Of a DNA stretch of 14,253 nt, positions 6,838-14,247 are shown one piece after another. Source of the stretch: Candidatus Minthenecus merdequi (GTDB lineage: Bacteria > Bacteroidota > Bacteroidia > Bacteroidales > Paludibacteraceae); contig JAGHVI010000133.1 of NCBI GenBank assembly GCA_018064385.1, positions 1 to 14,253 of the forward strand, in the 5' to 3' direction. The notes below the pieces were generated by a model. The model ran no database searches and was not told the DNA's origin. It was given only the letters and a program-made list of their open reading frames with translations. Numbering within the stretch: the first letter of the stretch is position 1; each line of letters starts with the position of its first letter. A program made the translations under genes and the position numbers.

Positions 6838-8370
6838 ATGATACTGAAACTGACACCTGAACAGGCAGCAAACGAGTATGAGATAAAACAAGCAATGGAA
6901 CGTGAGACACATTGTAAAGTACGTTCCTTCAGAATTATAAAGAAATCCATTGATGCCCGAGGACGTTCGGTGAGCGTGTTGCTCAATGTTGAGCCAGCAG
7001 ACGAACCTTTGAAATATGAGAACAGGTTTGAATACAAGGATGTTTCAAATCGTCCTGAGGTGATTATTGTTGGGTCGGGACCTGCGGGACTGTTCTGCGC
7101 ACTTAGACTCATTGAATTGAACATCAGGCCTATAGTGCTGGAGAGAGGCAAGGAAGTATTGCCACGCAAACAGGATATTGCTCTTCAGAACCGCAACGTG
7201 GCGTTTGACAGTGAGAGCAACTACTGTTTTGGTCAAGGAGGTGCGGGGACATTCTCGGACGGCAAACTGTACACACGCTCGAAAAAGAGAGGTAATAATC
7301 AAAGGATTTTCGAGATTTTTCATGCCCATGGGGCACAGGACGAGATACTTTACGAGGCTCACCCTCACATAGGTACAGACCGTCTGCCTGAGGTTATACG
7401 CCGTATGAGCAACACTGTTACGGAGTGTGGTGGCGAGATACGGTACAATAGCCGTGTTGACGAGCTGATAATTAAGGACGGATGTGTCAAAGGTGTGAAA
7501 ATCAATGGTGGAGAAGTGTGCGAATGTAGTCGTGTTGTTTTAGCGACAGGTCATTCGGCAAGGGACATCTATATGATGTTGGACAAACAAGGTATTACTT
7601 TAGAAAGTAAGGGGTTTGCATTGGGTGTCAGGGCTGAACACCCTCAGAAACTGATTGATTCTATACAATACCATAGAATAATCTCTGAGTACCTACCTTC
7701 AGCCTCATATCAGTTGGTATCTCAGGTTGATGGTCGTGGAGTATATTCTTTTTGTATGTGTCCTGGAGGTTTCATTGTTCCTGCTTCTACTGAGAATGAG
7801 CATATTGTTGTCAATGGAATGTCTTCTTCGCAAAGAAATTCGCCTTTTGCCAACTCTGGAATAGTTGTAGAGGTTCGTCCAGAGGATTTGCCAGAAGAAT
7901 ATCAAAAATATGGTGCATTGGCAGGATTGATTTTCAGAGACGACATTGAACATACTGCCTTTGTGAACAATGGCGGAGGCATACAGACCGCTCCTGCACA
8001 GAGAATTGGCGATTTTGTCAAAGGCAAGGTGTCATTTGACCTGCCACAATGCTCTTACCTTCCAGGCATTGTCTCGTCACCTTTGCATTTCTGGTTGCCT
8101 GACATCATCTCCAAACGTTTGCGGCAGGGATTTCGTGAGTTTGACAAAAAGATGCATGGTTATTTGACCAACGAAGCGTTGATTGTAGGTGTCGAGAGCC
8201 GTTCATCGTCACCAATAAGGATACCACGGGACAGCGAGACATTGCAACATCCAATGGTTAAAGGTTTATATCCTGCTGGCGAAGGCTCAGGTTATGCAGG
8301 TGGAATAACATCGTCCGCCGTTGATGGTGAACGAATAGCAGAACGAATAGCTTATGAGATTGGCTTCTAG
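6838..8370 (+). CDS. FAD-dependent dehydrogenase-like protein (COG2509 type)
   Basis: A 510-residue flavoprotein of the uncharacterised NAD(P)/FAD-dependent dehydrogenase group. A roughly 75-residue N-terminal domain (beginning MILKLTPEQAANEYEIKQAM) precedes the FAD-binding Rossmann motif EVIIVGSGPAGL (74-85), whose partner acid is in VLERGK (about 100-105). GGAGTFSDGKLYTR (134-147) is a signature of this group, and GEGSGYAGGITSSAVDGERIAE (481 on) closes the FAD site. The substrate is not known for the family. A longer frame starts at TTG 6808 inside mntP; ATG 6838, 4 bases after the mntP stop, is preferred because MILKLTPEQA matches how such proteins usually begin. Its last 17 bases overlap the acyltransferase gene. 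Codons around 7580-7960 look more AT-rich than the rest, but the frame is intact. Confidence 0.9.
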   Translation: MILKLTPEQAANEYEIKQAMERETHCKVRSFRIIKKSIDARGRSVSVLLNVEPADEPLKYENRFEYKDVSNRPEVIIVGSGPAGLFCALRLIELNIRPIVLERGKEVLPRKQDIALQNRNVAFDSESNYCFGQGGAGTFSDGKLYTRSKKRGNNQRIFEIFHAHGAQDEILYEAHPHIGTDRLPEVIRRMSNTVTECGGEIRYNSRVDELIIKDGCVKGVKINGGEVCECSRVVLATGHSARDIYMMLDKQGITLESKGFALGVRAEHPQKLIDSIQYHRIISEYLPSASYQLVSQVDGRGVYSFCMCPGGFIVPASTENEHIVVNGMSSSQRNSPFANSGIVVEVRPEDLPEEYQKYGALAGLIFRDDIEHTAFVNNGGGIQTAPAQRIGDFVKGKVSFDLPQCSYLPGIVSSPLHFWLPDIISKRLRQGFREFDKKMHGYLTNEALIVGVESRSSSPIRIPRDSETLQHPMVKGLYPAGEGSGYAGGITSSAVDGERIAERIAYEIGF

Positions 8371-8887
8371 AATATTACAAGTTTTGGGGTGGCAAGCTAT
8401 GGAGGTTGAGGTGCCTGACAAATGTATTATTGTACTTGCTCCGCATACTTCAAACTGGGACTTCTTTTATGGTCTATTATATCGCTCTACGTTGGGCATA
8501 AAGGCAAAATTCCTAATCAAGGATTTCTGGTTTCGCTTTCCGTTCGGTTTTTTTATGGAACGTATTGGCGGCGTGGCTGTCAATCGTAGAGAACATAACA
8601 ATATGACAGACGAATTGGCAAGACTTTTCGAAGATAATGAGTCATTCCACCTTGCCATCACACCCGAAGGGACGCGAAAACCTAACGAAAACTGGAAAAC
8701 TGGTTTTTATCATATTGCCACAAAAGCTCAAGTGCCTGTGGCTTTGGCATATATAGATTACAAACATAAAGTTGTAGGTATCAGTCAGATATTCAATCTG
8801 ACAGGCAACAAAGAAAGAGATCTTATGCACATAAAAAACGCCTATTCAGCAGAACAGGCGCGTTATCCAAAGAAATTCAAAATCTAA
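8354..8887 (+). CDS. PlsC-type lysophospholipid acyltransferase family protein
   Basis: A 177-residue member of the LPLAT superfamily, which transfers acyl chains to glycerophospholipids or related lipids at the inner face of the membrane. Motif I is HTSNWD (31-36, the HX4D catalytic pair), motif II corresponds to RIGGVAVNR (70-78) and motif III is PEGTR (104-108). It is short compared with housekeeping PlsC (about 240 residues) and lacks a clear N-terminal membrane anchor, so it is probably a variant acyltransferase of unknown acceptor. The start ATG is 17 bases inside the preceding FAD gene, so expression is probably coupled. Its stop codon overlaps the stop of the convergent helicase gene, and no terminator for its own strand follows. 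Confidence 0.88.
   Translation: MRLASRILQVLGWQAMEVEVPDKCIIVLAPHTSNWDFFYGLLYRSTLGIKAKFLIKDFWFRFPFGFFMERIGGVAVNRREHNNMTDELARLFEDNESFHLAITPEGTRKPNENWKTGFYHIATKAQVPVALAYIDYKHKVVGISQIFNLTGNKERDLMHIKNAYSAEQARYPKKFKI
8833..8860 (-). terminator. Helicase terminator embedded antisense in the acyltransferase gene
   Basis: On the minus strand, CGCCTGTTC-TGCT-GAATAGGCG followed by TTTTTT forms a 9-bp hairpin with a 4-base loop and a U6 tail, beginning about 23 bases after the helicase stop codon. One pair is G-U on this strand; the same position is an A/C mismatch on the plus strand, which also lacks a U-tract. The signal therefore works only for leftward transcripts although it lies within acyltransferase codons. 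Confidence 0.75.
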
Positions 8888-10557
8888 GCCAACTCAACTT
8901 TCATTCCACGACCTTTAAATCCTGAAAATGCAGCAAGTACCTTTTCTGCTTGATCTGCATAGACATCAAAGAAGGTAAAATGCTGAGTGATTTCTATGTC
9001 TCCCACTATAATGCTCTTGTCGTTGGTGTAATTATTGATGATACCCAATACAGAACGTGGAGACGCATTATGCTTTGAGCCATAGTGCATTTTGAGACGG
9101 ATTTTCTTACCACGCTTAGGTTGTGCGTTTTTCTTGCTTTTTCTCTCTTCTTTTCTGTCGGATTTTTTGTTATACGATTTTTTGTCAATCAATTTCTTGT
9201 CAGAATCGTTCCTATTTTTCTTCTCCTCGGTTTTTATGTTGATATCCCCTGCACTCTTGTAATATTCAGCGAAACGGTTGAACTCCAACGAAACGAAACG
9301 TGAAATAATCTCCTCTTTGCTCAGGTAAGATAGTTTTGCGGTAATTTCAGGCATGAACATATCAATCTGCTCGGCATTTACTTCGGCAAACTCCATACGC
9401 TTGATGAGATGGAAGAGCTGGCGTTTGCATATGTCGGAACCTGTAGGCACCAACTCACGGCGGAATTGCTTCTTGATAATTTTCTCAATCTTGCGAATGC
9501 GGTATTGTTCGCGTTGATGGATGATGGCTATTGATATGCCTTTATTTCCTGCACGTCCCGTACGTCCAGACCTGTGGGTATAAACTTCGATGTCGTCAGG
9601 AAGGTTGTAATTTATGACGTGTGTGAGATTGTTGACATCCAATCCTCGCGCAGCCACATCAGTTGCCACAAGCACCTGTAAAGACTTTGCACGAAAACGA
9701 TTCATAACTGTGTCACGTTGTGCTTGTGTCAAGTCGCCATGCAAGGCATCTGCGTTGTATCCGTCTTTTATCAGGTTGTCTGCCACCTCCTTGGTTTCCA
9801 TACGAGTACGGCAGAAAACTATTGCATAAATGTCGGGATTTATGTCAACAATGCGTTTCAGGGCAAGATAGCGGTCGTCAGCCTTGACCATGTAAAAGAT
9901 GTGTTCCACGTTCTCGGCACCAGCGTTGCGTGTGCCGATGGTTATCTCCTCGTGGTCATGCATATAGTTGTTTGCAATCTCGGCAATCTCGCGAGGCATT
10001 GTGGCAGAGAACATTAGCGAGCGGTGGTCGTCTGGCAGTTGTTTCATCACTGTCTCAAGGTCATCTTTGAATCCCATGTCCAACATTTCGTCAGCTTCGT
10101 CAAGTACGAACATTCGCACGTTTTCAAGATGTACCTTACCACGATTTATCAAATCGACTAATCGTCCAGGAGTTGCCACAAGCACATGAGGCTGAATGTC
10201 AAGTTGCTTATATTGTGTCACAATATTCTCACCGCCATAAACAGGAACAACTTTCAACCCTTTCATCAGTTTGCCATAAGATTGTATATCTTTGCAAATC
10301 TGCATACACAACTCGCGTGTTGGTGACAGTACAAGTGCTTGGATATGTTTATTCTCCAAAACGATAGTATTCAGTATCGGCAGACCGAATGCGGCAGTCT
10401 TTCCACTTCCTGTTTCAGCCAATGCCACCAAGTCACGCTCAGTGTCATCCAAAAGGAACGGAATAACCTTCTCTTGCACTGGCATTGGCGACACAAATCC
10501 CAACTCAGTGACAGAGAGTATTATTTCAGGTTTTAGATTTAGTTCTTCAAAAGTCAT
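8884..10557 (-). CDS. DEAD-box RNA helicase with DbpA-type RNA-binding domain
   Basis: A 557-residue ATP-dependent RNA helicase of the DeaD/DbpA type, expected to remodel rRNA or mRNA structure during ribosome assembly, cold growth or RNA decay. Q motif: GFVSPMPVQ (20-28). Then AETGSGKT (47-54), PTREL (79-83), TPGR (129-132), DEAD (153-156), SAT (184-186), ATDVAARGLDV (298-308) and HRSGRTGRAG (328-337). A Lys-rich, probably disordered linker (about 442-485) leads to a C-terminal DbpA-like RRM fold (486-557), which in DbpA binds 23S rRNA; rRNA specificity here is only inferred. A weak promoter-like TAGTTTG at 10569-10575, with TTG 18 bases upstream, would give almost no leader. The gene is flanked by terminators at 10598-10627 and 8833-8860, so it seems to be its own transcription unit. 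It converges with the acyltransferase, overlapping by 4 bases. Confidence 0.95.
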   Translation of the reverse strand: MTFEELNLKPEIILSVTELGFVSPMPVQEKVIPFLLDDTERDLVALAETGSGKTAAFGLPILNTIVLENKHIQALVLSPTRELCMQICKDIQSYGKLMKGLKVVPVYGGENIVTQYKQLDIQPHVLVATPGRLVDLINRGKVHLENVRMFVLDEADEMLDMGFKDDLETVMKQLPDDHRSLMFSATMPREIAEIANNYMHDHEEITIGTRNAGAENVEHIFYMVKADDRYLALKRIVDINPDIYAIVFCRTRMETKEVADNLIKDGYNADALHGDLTQAQRDTVMNRFRAKSLQVLVATDVAARGLDVNNLTHVINYNLPDDIEVYTHRSGRTGRAGNKGISIAIIHQREQYRIRKIEKIIKKQFRRELVPTGSDICKRQLFHLIKRMEFAEVNAEQIDMFMPEITAKLSYLSKEEIISRFVSLEFNRFAEYYKSAGDINIKTEEKKNRNDSDKKLIDKKSYNKKSDRKEERKSKKNAQPKRGKKIRLKMHYGSKHNASPRSVLGIINNYTNDKSIIVGDIEITQHFTFFDVYADQAEKVLAAFSGFKGRGMKVELA

Positions 10558-10597
10558 TTTATCAATAACAAACTATTCCAAATAAAAAAAAGGCAAC

Positions 10598-10627
10598 AAA
10601 AAAGCACCTCCAAACAAAGAAGATGCC
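10598..10627 (-). terminator. Rho-independent terminator upstream of the helicase
   Basis: On the minus strand, GCATCTTC-TTTGTTT-GGAGGTGC (10626-10604) pairs over 8 bases, three of them G-U, and is followed by six T. It lies about 70 bases after the stop of the small membrane protein and about 40 bases before the helicase start. It probably ends the upstream transcript. If the helicase promoter lies further upstream, the hairpin would instead be an attenuator in the helicase leader. Confidence 0.6.
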
Positions 10628-10697
10628 ATATTCATATCAAAACACCCAATTTTGTAAACCTTTATGGGATATTCACTTACAAAATGGATAGGTTTAA

Positions 10698-11072
10698 TTA
10701 TGCTTTATACTTTAATACAGCAGACAGCGAACCATCAGGATTAAACCAAGCCTTGCCACTTTTCAACACTTGCATTGCGTTAGACACACCTGCCGTACGG
10801 AAAGCAAATGGTACAGCAAAAGGAAAACCTTTGAACGCAAATGTCAAGATTCCTCCTATTATACCAACGGCACAACCTATCATTGCATAGCCATCAGTTA
10901 AAGGAGTCAAGACAACACCAAGCAGAACAAGCGACATTGTCAAAATAACAAAAAATCTCCTCGCTTTCCTATGTTTAAGAAAGACATTTACGATTTCTCC
11001 AGTAATTACAATCTGGGTTTCGCGAGCATCAATAGCGTCCTGCAATTCTTTTAGTGTAGATACTGTTACCAT
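10698..11072 (-). CDS. Small membrane protein of unknown function
   Basis: A 124-residue protein that I do not assign to a named family. The N-terminal 39 residues are soluble (TLKELQDAIDARETQIVITGEIVNVF is the notable stretch) and end in a basic patch KHRKARR, which should stay in the cytoplasm. Two adjacent membrane helices follow (about 40-60 and 63-82), then a polar C-terminal tail containing SNAMQVLKSGKAWFNPDGSLS. A longer frame begins at GTG 11114, but that lies at the expected RNA start just downstream of the -7 box at 11119-11126, so ATG 11072 is the better start. It lies between the flippase and the helicase on the same strand, yet has its own promoter and a following terminator, so it may be a single-gene unit. 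Confidence 0.75.
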   Translation of the reverse strand: MVTVSTLKELQDAIDARETQIVITGEIVNVFLKHRKARRFFVILTMSLVLLGVVLTPLTDGYAMIGCAVGIIGGILTFAFKGFPFAVPFAFRTAGVSNAMQVLKSGKAWFNPDGSLSAVLKYKA

Positions 11073-11118
11073 ATAAGATAATTTTATTGTTATTTTGCAC
11101 AAATACAAATTCACGCTG

Positions 11119-11126
11119 CAAAGTTA
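11119..11126 (-). promoter_or_regulatory. -7 promoter box for the small membrane protein
   Basis: TAACTTTG followed by CA on the minus strand, 47 bases before ATG 11072; transcription should start near 11112. A TTG lies upstream, but at 14 rather than about 19 bases, so only the -7 half is convincing. It sits in the gap of about 100 bases after the flippase stop, which has no clear terminator, so readthrough from rng-flippase is also possible. Confidence 0.6.
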
Positions 11127-11173
11127 GCGATTTTTCTTGACAATACCTAATGTTTTTATAATTTTTTATCAAA

Positions 11174-12550
11174 TTATTTACATTTATTCCATAACTCTCT
11201 GATTACCACACTTGGCCACTTCCAATTTTGATATGCAGCCTGAGCTATTGCAGGTGCCAATACCATTCCCCACAGACCAAAATCAAGCCATATAACAAAC
11301 ACAACAAGCAAAACGAGCGTTGCAGCAGCAGATATCAGTGATGCTTTGAAGAATGGTACTTCATTCTTTGATAACAAAAAATCCGCTGCATTGACATGAT
11401 TTGTTTCAAGAAAATTCTGCACCAACATCACCCAAAATAAACCACCAGTCAGCAGTCTTGTGTTGCTACCTAAAATTCCAACCAATGCCCAATTACCAAA
11501 ATATTCAATAATCAATCCGCCAAACAGATAACCTACTACTATAACGACTGTTGATATTATGAACATTCTACGAATATGCATATTGTCTTCTGTAACTCGC
11601 CACTCGAAAAGTTTCGGGAGAAACACTCTTGTCACAACCGACGATGCTCTGCCAAGGACAACAATTAGTTGCAACGTAACACCAAACATTGCCATTTCGG
11701 CAAGTCCCAAAAATTCGGAACCAATAAAAGTACTTGAACGATTGATAATTATACCGCCAAGCCCCGTCAAACCAACTTTTACTGCATTTGGTGCTATGGC
11801 TTTGAAAATCTCTCTTTTATCTTGGCTTTCTCTGCCCTCCTCGGCTTCAGCCAAATGTTTGCGCACATCTTTCTTGTAGAACACTACTCTGCACAGCAAT
11901 CTGAGGATAATAATTGATAGGAATTGTGAGCCAACTACTGCTATAAGTCCATAACCATTCATCACAAAGACAATAGCACAGGCCATATAACTGAGATAAC
12001 TTACCGTAACAATTTTGTTGAACTCTGCAATCAATCCACGTCCCTGAAGCAGAGACTGATAATACATTGAATATAGATTCCAGGTCATAAAAATTACCAA
12101 CAGACCCCATGACACCCACACGTCCGAAGCCTCTCCACTATATTTTGCAACAAGAGTTGACACATACCAAGTTCCGATTGTGGCAAGAATAATAAATAGA
12201 AACAATGCCATATAGCCATAGAAACGTTTCATACAACGTATTACGTTTCTCAACAACATCCAATCAACTTTTTCATCCTCAACAACTGCATCAATGTGGT
12301 CATATCCCTCTTTTCTCAGACGTCTGACCCCACAAAAAACATAACTTATATTACGAGCAAAACTGTCCGTAAAGCCAAAATCAAGCAATATCACCAACAT
12401 CTGAATGGTGGTGAATATTGTCCAAATACCTATCTGTTCGCTGTTCAGTTTGTTCAGCACAAAAGGATATAAGAGCACCCCTGCCCCTATTTTCAGCACG
12501 GTGGCTATCACACCCCATGCCATATCCTTTTTACCTATATCCTTGATCAT
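11174..12550 (-). CDS. MOP-superfamily flippase / polysaccharide export-like membrane protein
   Basis: A 458-residue polytopic inner-membrane protein with about 12-14 helices, resembling the polysaccharide transport (Wzx-like) branch of the MOP superfamily, whose members flip lipid-linked sugars or other lipids across the membrane. Early features are AWGVIATVLKIGAGVLLYPFVL (11-32) and the GIWTIFTTIQMLVILLDFGFTDSFARNI region (41-68), typical of this family in Bacteroidota. A polar loop with KEGYDHIDAVVEDEKVDW (about 80-97) and a charged central loop (HLAEAEEGRESQDKREIF) separate helix groups. It is not inside a glycan gene cluster, so a specific O-antigen or capsule role cannot be inferred. 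The ATG overlaps the rng stop by 4 bases, suggesting translational coupling to RNase G. Confidence 0.82.
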   Translation of the reverse strand: MIKDIGKKDMAWGVIATVLKIGAGVLLYPFVLNKLNSEQIGIWTIFTTIQMLVILLDFGFTDSFARNISYVFCGVRRLRKEGYDHIDAVVEDEKVDWMLLRNVIRCMKRFYGYMALFLFIILATIGTWYVSTLVAKYSGEASDVWVSWGLLVIFMTWNLYSMYYQSLLQGRGLIAEFNKIVTVSYLSYMACAIVFVMNGYGLIAVVGSQFLSIIILRLLCRVVFYKKDVRKHLAEAEEGRESQDKREIFKAIAPNAVKVGLTGLGGIIINRSSTFIGSEFLGLAEMAMFGVTLQLIVVLGRASSVVTRVFLPKLFEWRVTEDNMHIRRMFIISTVVIVVGYLFGGLIIEYFGNWALVGILGSNTRLLTGGLFWVMLVQNFLETNHVNAADFLLSKNEVPFFKASLISAAATLVLLVVFVIWLDFGLWGMVLAPAIAQAAYQNWKWPSVVIRELWNKCK

Positions 12551-14133
12551 CTGTCGTTAACGACATTGGCTATTGCACGAAAATCAATTTCTTCTCCGCT
12601 CTTATCATAAAATTTGTACTCCATAAGTCCAAAGTTCTGACGCTCGCATACCTTAACGTTTACACCATATTGTAATAACCATCTCCAACGTGTACTGATA
12701 ATGCCTTTTTTGATGTAAGCAGCGACATACGGATGGACTTCCAACCTTATATTCCTATATCTCAGCATCTCTTTCGCCAATTCGACCTTCTCTTCCATCT
12801 CATCTACCAATAAAATCGAAGCTCTTGAATGACCTGTTCCTCCGCAAGTTGGACAGACTTCGTCTGTTTTCACTTCAAGAGCTGGACGAACCCTCTGACG
12901 GGTAATTTGCATAAGACAAAATTTACTTAGTGGCAATATATTATGTTTTGCCCTATCGTTATTCATAAGGATTAGCATCTGTTCGTACAATTTCTGACGG
13001 TTACTCGCATCTGCCATATCTATAAAGTCTATGACTATGATGCCACCTATATCTCTAAGTCTCAACTGACGAGCAATTTCTTCAGCAGCCATCATATTAA
13101 CCTCAAAAGCAATATCTTCCGGCGACTGATCTGCCTTCATCCTCGAACCACTGTTGACATCAATCACATGCATCGCCTCAGCTTTGTCAATAATTAAATA
13201 CGCCCCTCTTTTGAACGATACAGTTCTTCCAAGTAGAGATTTAATATTCTTTGTTATGTTAAAATGGTCGAAAATAGGTTCTTTGTCCCTGTAAGTTTTT
13301 ACAATGCCTTTTAATTCAGGAGCGATAAGTTCAACGTACGAATACACTTCGCTGAATACTATATCGTCATCTACATATATTGCCTGAAAATCAGGTGAAA
13401 ATAGATCGCGTAATATAGATACAGACCTACTGCTCTCTTCATATAACTGACCAATACCGTTGGTGTTCTTCAAAGTTTCGAGCACTTTTGCCCAACGTTT
13501 TTCCATCACACGAAGTTCGGACTCAATTTCAATTAGTTCTTTGCCTTCAACAGCAGTCCTTAGTATTACACCATACCAATTTTCCTTGACTGACGCAACA
13601 AGTTTACGAAGACGCGAACGCTCTGAATTCTGACGTATTTTCTGCGATACAGAAATTCTATTTTCCTGTGGTATCAAGACCATATTCCTGCCAGCAATGC
13701 TTATTTCTCCTGTCAGTCGTGGTCCTTTTGTGTTAATAGGTTCTTTTATAATCTGAACCATAATAAGTTGTCCAACCTGCAGCACATCTTGTATAAGTCC
13801 GTCTTTGGGGAGCGTCTGCCCTTCTGCTTTCGGTGGAATGTAATTAACTTGAATATGTCTTCTATCGTTCAAGCACATCTGGACATACTTATTGAAAGTA
13901 ACGAAATTTTCCCCAAGGTCGTGGTAATGCACAAAAGCCTCTCTCTCAGACCCTATTTCTATAAAAGCAGCGTTAAGAGCAGGCAATACCTTGCGCACTT
14001 TGCCAAGGTATATGTCACCGACCTGAAACTTATGATCCATATTATCACGATGCAATTCAACCAACACATCGTCTTCTAACATCGCAATTGTTAGGTTTCT
14101 ATCGTTAACGCTGAATATCAGTTCTTTCTTCAT
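12547..14133 (-). CDS. rng: Ribonuclease G (Rne/Rng family)
   Basis: A 528-residue single-strand-specific endoribonuclease of the RNase E/G family, involved in rRNA 5'-end maturation and mRNA decay. It begins with an S1-like RNA-binding domain (about 37-130, VGDIYLGKVRKVLPALNAAFIEIG) carrying an insertion, followed by a 5'-sensor/RNase H-like region. The catalytic part shows HVIDVNSG (322-329, Mg2+-binding Asp325) and GGIIVIDFIDM (363-373, Asp369 and nearby acids), then the Zn-link CPTCGGTG (427-434), through which subunits pair. The size fits RNase G-type enzymes and there is no long RNase E scaffold tail. A purine-rich GGAGGAGAAAG lies about 10-20 bases before the ATG. In many Bacteroidales the HU gene hup lies just upstream; the 120 bases visible here show no hup coding sequence, but instead a repeat arm 28 bases before the start. 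Confidence 0.96.
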   Translation of the reverse strand: MKKELIFSVNDRNLTIAMLEDDVLVELHRDNMDHKFQVGDIYLGKVRKVLPALNAAFIEIGSEREAFVHYHDLGENFVTFNKYVQMCLNDRRHIQVNYIPPKAEGQTLPKDGLIQDVLQVGQLIMVQIIKEPINTKGPRLTGEISIAGRNMVLIPQENRISVSQKIRQNSERSRLRKLVASVKENWYGVILRTAVEGKELIEIESELRVMEKRWAKVLETLKNTNGIGQLYEESSRSVSILRDLFSPDFQAIYVDDDIVFSEVYSYVELIAPELKGIVKTYRDKEPIFDHFNITKNIKSLLGRTVSFKRGAYLIIDKAEAMHVIDVNSGSRMKADQSPEDIAFEVNMMAAEEIARQLRLRDIGGIIVIDFIDMADASNRQKLYEQMLILMNNDRAKHNILPLSKFCLMQITRQRVRPALEVKTDEVCPTCGGTGHSRASILLVDEMEEKVELAKEMLRYRNIRLEVHPYVAAYIKKGIISTRWRWLLQYGVNVKVCERQNFGLMEYKFYDKSGEEIDFRAIANVVNDR

Positions 14134-14160
14134 ACTCTAATTCTTTCTCCTCCATATATA

Positions 14161-14247
14161 AGGGTGGTTCTATTAATTATGTTTGTATGTTATATCAGAG
14201 AATGGTTCATAACTGGACGCTTTTGAATTTATTTTTGCATCTTGCTG
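14161..14247 (+). repeat. Right arm of the window-spanning inverted repeat
   Basis: 14161-14179 is AGGGTGGTTCTATTAATTA, the exact inverted partner of 80-98. After 36 bases (6 in the left arm), 14216-14247 matches the second block (GACG, TTTTGAA, TTTATTTTT, GCA, TTGCTG). TATTTTTG within this block resembles a Bacteroidota -7 box pointing rightward out of the window, without a clear -33 partner. The spacer holds a 5-bp inverted repeat (GTTAT...ATAAC). On the minus strand an open frame runs in from the edge to a TAA at 14176-14174, but it resembles no protein I know. The arm lies in the rng 5' region, so it may affect rng expression. Confidence 0.6.

Noticed and set aside
6594..7169. 191-codon minus-strand open frame opposite mntP and the FAD gene
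   Set aside because: It lies antisense to two genes with clear family motifs, has no promoter and an unconvincing protein; it is a shadow of the real frames.
14216..14247. Possible arginine-repressor box (TGAAT ... TTGCA) in the outer repeat block
   Set aside because: Only one half fits an ARG box and the spacing is off; the same block in the left arm differs at key bases. Not enough to call an operator.
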